A stretch of DNA of 64,000 nt, taken from NCBI GenBank assembly GCA_013298595.1, contig JAAFIG010000013.1:1-64000 (forward strand), in the 5' to 3' direction. How positions within the stretch are numbered: the first letter of the stretch is position 1; every line of letters begins with the position of its first letter. The DNA comes from Deinococcales bacterium (GTDB taxonomy: Bacteria; Deinococcota; Deinococci; Deinococcales; JAAFIG01). The position numbers and the translations under genes were made by a program. The notes under the pieces are model-generated. The model saw only the letters and a list, made by a program, of their open reading frames with translations, was not told where the DNA came from and searched no databases. Below, piece after piece: positions 59,579 through 64,000 of the stretch.

Positions 59579-61732
59579 ATGTTTGAACTATCTTTACTCG
59601 AGAAGATTGCTTTTATTTTAGTGGCTGGTTTTTTTGGTTCTTGGGCATTATTGTATTTTGCTCGGATTTACCAAGCCATTGCTCGAGGCAGTGCAGATTC
59701 TGAAGATCGGTTCGATAACTTACCAAACCGAATTGGTGCGGCATTATGGGCAACACTTTTACAAACTCGAGTTTTCCGAGATCGTTTCTGGGTCAGTGTT
59801 TTACATGCGGGGATTTTCTTTGGGTTTACTTATTATTTATTGGTTAATGTTGTAGATGGACTCGAGGGTTTCTTTGGTTTTCATGTGCAAAGTAATACTT
59901 GGTATACTGCTTTGTATTTGCTCAGTGCAGATTTATTAACAGGAGCGATCTTACTGGGTGTCATAAGCTTGTGGATACGCCGATTTTTTACCTCGAGTGG
60001 CGAAAAAACCTTTTCTTTTAATCCGCGAACATTGTTACATGAAGCTATTCAAAACGGCAAAATTCGTTCAGATAGTGGCATTGTTTCAGGATTTATTACC
60101 TTCCACGTCGGTATGCGTTTTCTTGGGCAGGGTTTAAAGTTGCTCGAGTCTGGAACAAACCCAGATTTATTTCAACCATTTGCTTCGTTATTGGCTGGGG
60201 CATTAACAACGCTGGGTTTATCTGAACAAGCTTTAATTTCAGGTTTGCATTTTACATATTGGGGAGCACTTGGCAGTATTTTGGTTTTTCTGCCTTACTT
60301 TGCCCGTAGTAAACACATTCACATTGCCACAGCACCAATCAATTATGCACTCGAGCGTCGTCGTGATGGACAGGTACTCTCGAGCGGAGTCATTCCACTG
60401 ATGGATCTGAGTAGTCTCGAGCAGGACGAACCTAAAGTTGGTGCTTTACGGCTCGAGGATTTATCATTTCCTAGGTTACTCGATGCCTATGCTTGTATTC
60501 AATGCAATCGCTGCCAAGATGTTTGCCCTGCCAATGCCACTGGCAAGGCGTTATCGCCAGCTGCACTCGAGATTAATAAACGCATGGAATTAAATTCCTT
60601 AATTGGCAGCCCATTCGAGTTACGCCCAAGTTTCTTGGCTGGCGAGGCATCTCCCAGACCACTACTCGAGTTTGCCATTAACGAAGAATCGGTGTGGGGT
60701 TGTACCACTTGTGGCGCTTGTATGCAGGTCTGCCCTGTCCAAGATGAACAAATGCTCGACATTATAGATATTCGCCGTGAACGTGTAATGATGGCGGGTG
60801 AATTCCCGAAACAATTGCAAACCGCTTTTACAGGTATGGAACGCCAAGGCAACCCGTGGGGCATCAGTGCCGACAAACGTATGGATTGGGCAGATGGTTT
60901 AACTGTTCCAACCATAGACCAAAACCCAAATCCAGATGTCTTGTATTGGGTTGGTTGTGCTGCCAGTTACGACCCCAGCGCACAAAAAGTCTCGAGAAGC
61001 TTTGTGCAACTTTTGCAAGCTGCCAATGTTAATTTTGCTGTACTAGGCAAAAAAGAAAGTTGTACAGGCGATACAGCACGGCGTAGTGGCAACGAGTACT
61101 TGTACCAAGAACTTGCAACAAAAAATATTGCTACTTTAAATAGTCTGCAACCCAAACTGATTGTGGCAACGTGTCCGCACTGCATGAATATGATTGGTAA
61201 CGAATACCCGCAACTGGGTGGCAATTATACTGTCATGCACCACACAACCTACCTCGAGCAATTGGTTTCCGATAAACTGCTTGCCACGGGTGATTTCTCG
61301 AGTGGTAATGTCACGTATCACGACCCTTGTTATTTAGGACGACATAACGATGTCTACGATGCACCAAGGGAAAATTTACGCAGTCTTGGTTTTGATATTC
61401 TTGAACTCGAGCGTTCACGTGAAAAAAGTTTTTGTTGTGGTGCTGGTGGTAGCCAATTCTGGAAAGAAGAAGAACATGGTACCGAACGTATCTCGGACAA
61501 TCGAATGCGAGAAATTAAACAAACCGTGGCTGGAGAAGCCACCAAAACAGTGGCAGTTGGTTGCCCATTTTGTAAATCCATGTTAGCCAGTACCCCAGAA
61601 GCTCAAGATAGTGGTGTGGCTATCAAAGACATTGCTGAACTGATGCTCGAGAATCTTGAAACTGGACGCAGCAAAGGTGTGATTGTATCGCCAAAAGTAC
61701 CCTCGAGTATTGGCATCAGTGGTGATGATTAG
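59579..61732 (+). CDS. membrane Fe-S oxidoreductase (HdrD/FadF-like)
   Basis: A 717-residue electron-transfer protein. N-terminal half: about five helices with histidines suited to haem b (NarI-like). Two [4Fe-4S] motifs follow: Cys306-309-312-316 and Cys375-378-381-385. Two CCG domains come at the C-terminus (VGCAASYDPS... and CPHCMNMI; FCCGAGGSQFW). This is the architecture of proteins that pass electrons from ETF or similar donors to quinone, such as FadF. The donor gene is not in the window. AAGGGGG ribosome site. Confidence 0.9.
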   Translation: MFELSLLEKIAFILVAGFFGSWALLYFARIYQAIARGSADSEDRFDNLPNRIGAALWATLLQTRVFRDRFWVSVLHAGIFFGFTYYLLVNVVDGLEGFFGFHVQSNTWYTALYLLSADLLTGAILLGVISLWIRRFFTSSGEKTFSFNPRTLLHEAIQNGKIRSDSGIVSGFITFHVGMRFLGQGLKLLESGTNPDLFQPFASLLAGALTTLGLSEQALISGLHFTYWGALGSILVFLPYFARSKHIHIATAPINYALERRRDGQVLSSGVIPLMDLSSLEQDEPKVGALRLEDLSFPRLLDAYACIQCNRCQDVCPANATGKALSPAALEINKRMELNSLIGSPFELRPSFLAGEASPRPLLEFAINEESVWGCTTCGACMQVCPVQDEQMLDIIDIRRERVMMAGEFPKQLQTAFTGMERQGNPWGISADKRMDWADGLTVPTIDQNPNPDVLYWVGCAASYDPSAQKVSRSFVQLLQAANVNFAVLGKKESCTGDTARRSGNEYLYQELATKNIATLNSLQPKLIVATCPHCMNMIGNEYPQLGGNYTVMHHTTYLEQLVSDKLLATGDFSSGNVTYHDPCYLGRHNDVYDAPRENLRSLGFDILELERSREKSFCCGAGGSQFWKEEEHGTERISDNRMREIKQTVAGEATKTVAVGCPFCKSMLASTPEAQDSGVAIKDIAELMLENLETGRSKGVIVSPKVPSSIGISGDD

Positions 61733-61801
61733 CAGTCTCGAGTTTGAAGTGGTTTTATTGGATTTGTACCAGAATTTACCACCACTCGAGTCAGATGAAA
61801 T

Positions 61802-62260
61802 TTAAATCACAGGTTCGAGTGGTTGATGTTCAAACAGCGTTGATAGTGTCACTAACGTATTGGTACGAATTACACCAGGCACTTGTTTAATTCGGTAGAG
61901 TAAATTCTCGAGTTCGTGTGGGTTAAAGGCACGCACTTTTAAAATCACATCTAAGTCTCCTGCAACGCTATGACATTCTTCGATTTCGGGTAACTGAATA
62001 AAATTCGCCGCTACAGCTAAACCATTAGAGTTATTTTCTAAACGAATTTGAATAAAAGCCAAAGTGCTCAGTCCAACTGCTGGAGCATTAATACGAGCAC
62101 CATAACCCGAAATAATCCCGCGTTTCTCGAGGTTTTTGACTCGAGCGTGTACTGTGGCGGCACTCAAGCTAACCTTTTGGGCGATATCGGCGTAGGTTTG
62201 GCGACAGTCTTGTTGTAGCTCTTTGAGGATACTGCGGTCAGCTTCATCTAACTGAATCAT
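61802..62260 (-). CDS. Lrp/AsnC-family regulator
   Basis: A 152-residue feast/famine regulator. Helix-turn-helix: MIQLDEADRSILKELQQDCR, then TYADIAQKVSLSAATVHARV. Ligand-sensing RAM domain: ISGYGARINAPAVGLSTLAF and SVAGDLDVILKVRAFN. It probably binds an amino acid. It is divergent from an EamA transporter with 68 bases between starts, so it likely controls that transporter. TAGAAT six bases before the ATG indicates a leaderless mRNA. Confidence 0.92.
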   Translation of the reverse strand: MIQLDEADRSILKELQQDCRQTYADIAQKVSLSAATVHARVKNLEKRGIISGYGARINAPAVGLSTLAFIQIRLENNSNGLAVAANFIQLPEIEECHSVAGDLDVILKVRAFNPHELENLLYRIKQVPGVIRTNTLVTLSTLFEHQPLEPVI

Positions 62261-62266
62261 ATTCGG

Positions 62267-62272
62267 ATTCTA
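62267..62272 (-). promoter_or_regulatory. leaderless -10 box TAGAAT (Lrp-type gene)
   Basis: TAGAAT on the minus strand, six bases before the ATG at 62260. Confidence 0.5.
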
Positions 62273-62293
62273 GCACATAAGCAGAACCACGTA

Positions 62294-62321
62294 TTGACGA
62301 AACAGGATTTCTTCACATATT
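62294..62321 (+). promoter_or_regulatory. leaderless promoter of the EamA gene
   Basis: TTGACG (62294-62299), 16 bases, CATATT (62316-62321), then seven bases to the ATG at 62329. The best -35 among the leaderless set. Confidence 0.55.
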
Positions 62322-62328
62322 GTTAGCT

Positions 62329-63243
62329 ATGACTACTGCCGCAGCCACCACACCTAAATCTCGAGATACTTTGCTGATAATTCTAGCGCTGATTTCACTT
62401 TACTTTATTTGGGGCAGTACCTACTTAGGTATTCATCAAGCAGTACAAACTGGAGGATTTGCCAGTTTTCAATTAAATGCCCTGAGATTTATTTTTTCAG
62501 GTGTTTTACTACTTGGTATTTTAATGGCTCGAGGTGGCAAAATTCCGCCAGCTATTCAAATTCGTAACGCTGCCCTGATTGGTTTATTTTTAGTGATTGG
62601 TGGTAATGGCTTAACAACTTTAGCCTTAAAATGGGGTGCACCCAGTGGTTTAAGTGCCACAATTATCGCTACCACGTCCCTCTGGGCTGGTTTATGGAGC
62701 ACACTTTGGGGTAACCGTCCACGTAAACTCGAGTGGATTGGTATGGGCATTGGTGTGATTGGTGTGGCAGTGCTGACCTTTGACGGCAACCTTCGCAGTA
62801 ATCCAGCTATTTTCATTCAATTTGCTGCACCAATGCTCTGGGCACTTGGCAGTATTTTGTCACGCAAACTCGAGATGCCATCTGGACTGATGGCAAGTGC
62901 TATCGAAATGATCGCTGGGGGGTTAGCGGCACTGCCAATCAGTTTTGCCCTTGGCGAAACATGGGCAATGCCAAACCTCAATGCTTGGGGCGCTTGGTTG
63001 TATTTGGTTTTTGCGGGCAGCATGATTGGTTATAACGCCTATATATTTTTACTCGAAAAAGTCCGCCCAGCCGTGGCAACTAGTTATGCGTATGTTAATC
63101 CTTTGGTTGCACTTGGCTTAGGGGCATGGTTGATAGGCGAAAAAATCGAAGCCAGAACGCTACTCGCTTTACCAATTATTTTTATTGGTATGGGATTTAT
63201 TGCTTGGGCACAAAATAGTAAAGGGATCAAGGAAAAAGGGTAA
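62329..63243 (+). CDS. EamA/DMT-superfamily transporter
   Basis: A 304-residue ten-helix permease formed by two EamA repeats: LISLYFIWGSTYLGIHQAVQTG starts the first, and FAAPMLWALGSILSRKLEMPSG the second. RhaT/YdcZ-like exporters of amino acids or metabolites have this fold. Divergent from the Lrp-type regulator, suggesting amino-acid export. ATG 62329 preferred over TTG 62320, which falls in the -10 region. Confidence 0.9.
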   Translation: MTTAAATTPKSRDTLLIILALISLYFIWGSTYLGIHQAVQTGGFASFQLNALRFIFSGVLLLGILMARGGKIPPAIQIRNAALIGLFLVIGGNGLTTLALKWGAPSGLSATIIATTSLWAGLWSTLWGNRPRKLEWIGMGIGVIGVAVLTFDGNLRSNPAIFIQFAAPMLWALGSILSRKLEMPSGLMASAIEMIAGGLAALPISFALGETWAMPNLNAWGAWLYLVFAGSMIGYNAYIFLLEKVRPAVATSYAYVNPLVALGLGAWLIGEKIEARTLLALPIIFIGMGFIAWAQNSKGIKEKG

Positions 63244-63296
63244 GGTCAAACTGTACTCACTTTTCTTTAAGCCATAGAGTTCATGTTAGGAGCAGT

Positions 63297-63632
63297 ATGA
63301 ATCCACATTTTTCTTTAAGTACACTTGAAAAAAGCCGTCTCGATGAGCAAAAAAACTATCTCGAGTTTCTGCGTGTTCCTGATATGAGCGCAGGTTTGTA
63401 TGTGCTTGAGGTAGGAGCAACAGATCTTCAACAGCCGCACTCCGAGGATGAAATTTATGTTGTTCTTGAAGGCAAAGCCCAGATTCGAGTTGCCGATAAA
63501 GATTACCCTGCTTGTGTAGGTGACACGATTTTTGTACCTGCTAAGGTGGTTCATTACTTTCATAGCATTCTCGAGACACTGAAAGTCATTGTGATTTTTG
63601 CACCTGCAGAATATGCTCGGCAGGGATTATGA
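63297..63632 (+). CDS. cupin-domain protein
   Basis: A 111-residue cupin. Metal motif 1 in QQPHSEDEIYVVLEGKAQIRV and motif 2 in GDTIFVPAKVVHYFHSI give the expected His/Glu/His set. Function unknown, possibly a small dioxygenase or binding protein. AGGAG precedes the ATG. Its stop overlaps the start of the flavodoxin-fold gene (ATGA), so the two are translated together. Confidence 0.85.
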   Translation: MNPHFSLSTLEKSRLDEQKNYLEFLRVPDMSAGLYVLEVGATDLQQPHSEDEIYVVLEGKAQIRVADKDYPACVGDTIFVPAKVVHYFHSILETLKVIVIFAPAEYARQGL

Positions 63633-64000
63633 ATTATCTTTTTCTGCTTGCCAGCCCTCGAGCCAATGGCAATAGCGAAACATTAGCGCGAATTGCGGCT
63701 CAAAGCCTTTCAAATCAAACGCAACAATGGCTTGCTTTACGCGATTACCCACTCGAGCCATTTGCTGATTTACGACATGTTGCACCAATCAACCCAGATT
63801 TTCCATTATCAGGTGGGTATGGGCAACCAACAGGACATTCAAAAGCTTTGCTCGAGACGACATTGGCTGCCACAGATATAGTTTTTGTTGCCCCAGTACA
63901 TTGGTACTCGGTGCCGACGTTGTTAAAACGTTACTTAGACGAATGGAGCGCGTGGCTTCGTATTCCAGATGGGACGTTCAAAGCGCAAATGAGCCAGAAA
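63629..64000 (+). CDS. flavodoxin-fold NAD(P)H-dependent oxidoreductase, N-terminal part
   Basis: First 124 codons of an FMN reductase-like protein: MNYLFLLASPRANGNSETLA carries the flavin phosphate loop (SPRANGNS). VFVAPVHWYSVPTLLKRYLDEW is the conserved second motif. Runs off the right edge. Co-translated with the cupin. It might act as quinone or azo reductase; the pairing with a cupin hints at aromatic or quinol chemistry, which is inference only. Confidence 0.87.
   Translation, partial: MNYLFLLASPRANGNSETLARIAAQSLSNQTQQWLALRDYPLEPFADLRHVAPINPDFPLSGGYGQPTGHSKALLETTLAATDIVFVAPVHWYSVPTLLKRYLDEWSAWLRIPDGTFKAQMSQK

Larger units (their letters stand above)
1261..64000. repeat. CTCGAG highly iterated palindrome, window-wide
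   Basis: The six-base palindrome CTCGAG recurs at about seven per kb (38 hand-counted in 1261-6660) in coding regions, in gaps and in terminator stems. For 45% G+C, about one per 5 kb is expected. It is absent from 1-1260 and from about 38781-39360. Individual copies are not listed. Confidence 0.95.

Noticed and set aside
1-64000. tRNA, rRNA, tmRNA or SRP RNA genes
   Set aside because: I searched the gaps for the T-loop GGTTCGAATCC-like motif with cloverleaf context and found none.

Overview
The window is bacterial chromosomal DNA, roughly mid-40s % G+C by eye, densely packed with genes on both strands. Three things point to a relative of Deinococcus/Thermus (Deinococcota) with unusually low G+C. 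First, there is a complete V/A-type ATP synthase operon in the Thermus/Deinococcus order (G-I-L-E-C-F-A-B-D). Second, there is a TmrAB-like heterodimeric ABC exporter. Third, many start codons sit only 6-8 bases after a TANNNT-like -10 box, the leaderless arrangement known from Deinococcus. LptC/LptA-like envelope proteins suggest two membranes. The assignment is an inference; no rRNA or tRNA was seen.

The strongest signal is window-wide: the palindrome CTCGAG is hugely over-represented. I counted 38 copies in 1261-6660, where about one is expected. It lies in all coding frames, between genes and inside terminator stems. It behaves like a 'highly iterated palindrome' comparable in kind to cyanobacterial HIP1. 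Two A+T-rich stretches (1-1260, including an unknown ORF, and about 38781-39360) contain none and look like recent arrivals.

Layout. 1-7952: start of leuC, an A+T-rich PIN-like ORF, a cupin, a GntR/FCD regulator with a paired operator, a DinB-like protein, the ABC exporter pair, and a membrane protein. 8085-14444: htpG, a SUKH-like protein, ftsY, a Gfo/Idh oxidoreductase, a truncated haemoglobin and a ThiF/MoeB-like enzyme. 14686-23225: the ATP synthase operon, ended by a perfect UUCG terminator. 23307-31785: a vapBC toxin-antitoxin pair, a decayed tandem acetyltransferase, a GNAT enzyme, an ArsR-like regulator, secreted and TPR proteins, a large lipoprotein and a metallo-beta-lactamase-fold hydrolase. 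31864-38238: LptC/LptA-like genes, a K+-independent-type membrane pyrophosphatase, OsmC and transaldolase. 38363-47608: a RelBE-like pair, the second A+T-rich ORF, rho-ispD-ispE, uraD, a PrcB-domain protein, a HAD phosphatase, a DUF4388 protein, a polysaccharide deacetylase and an MFS transporter.

47609-52893 is a phospho-signalling operon on the minus strand: vWA protein, zinc-ribbon FHA protein, pseudokinase-PP2C fusion, and zinc-ribbon Ser/Thr kinase. It is followed by a Castor/Pollux-type channel with RCK domains, sbcD without sbcC, small TPR and ankyrin proteins, VOC and Nudix proteins, prfA, a membrane Fe-S oxidoreductase, an Lrp regulator divergent from an EamA transporter, a cupin, and the start of a flavodoxin-fold oxidoreductase cut by the right edge.

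No CRISPR array, rRNA, tRNA or complete insertion sequence was found.
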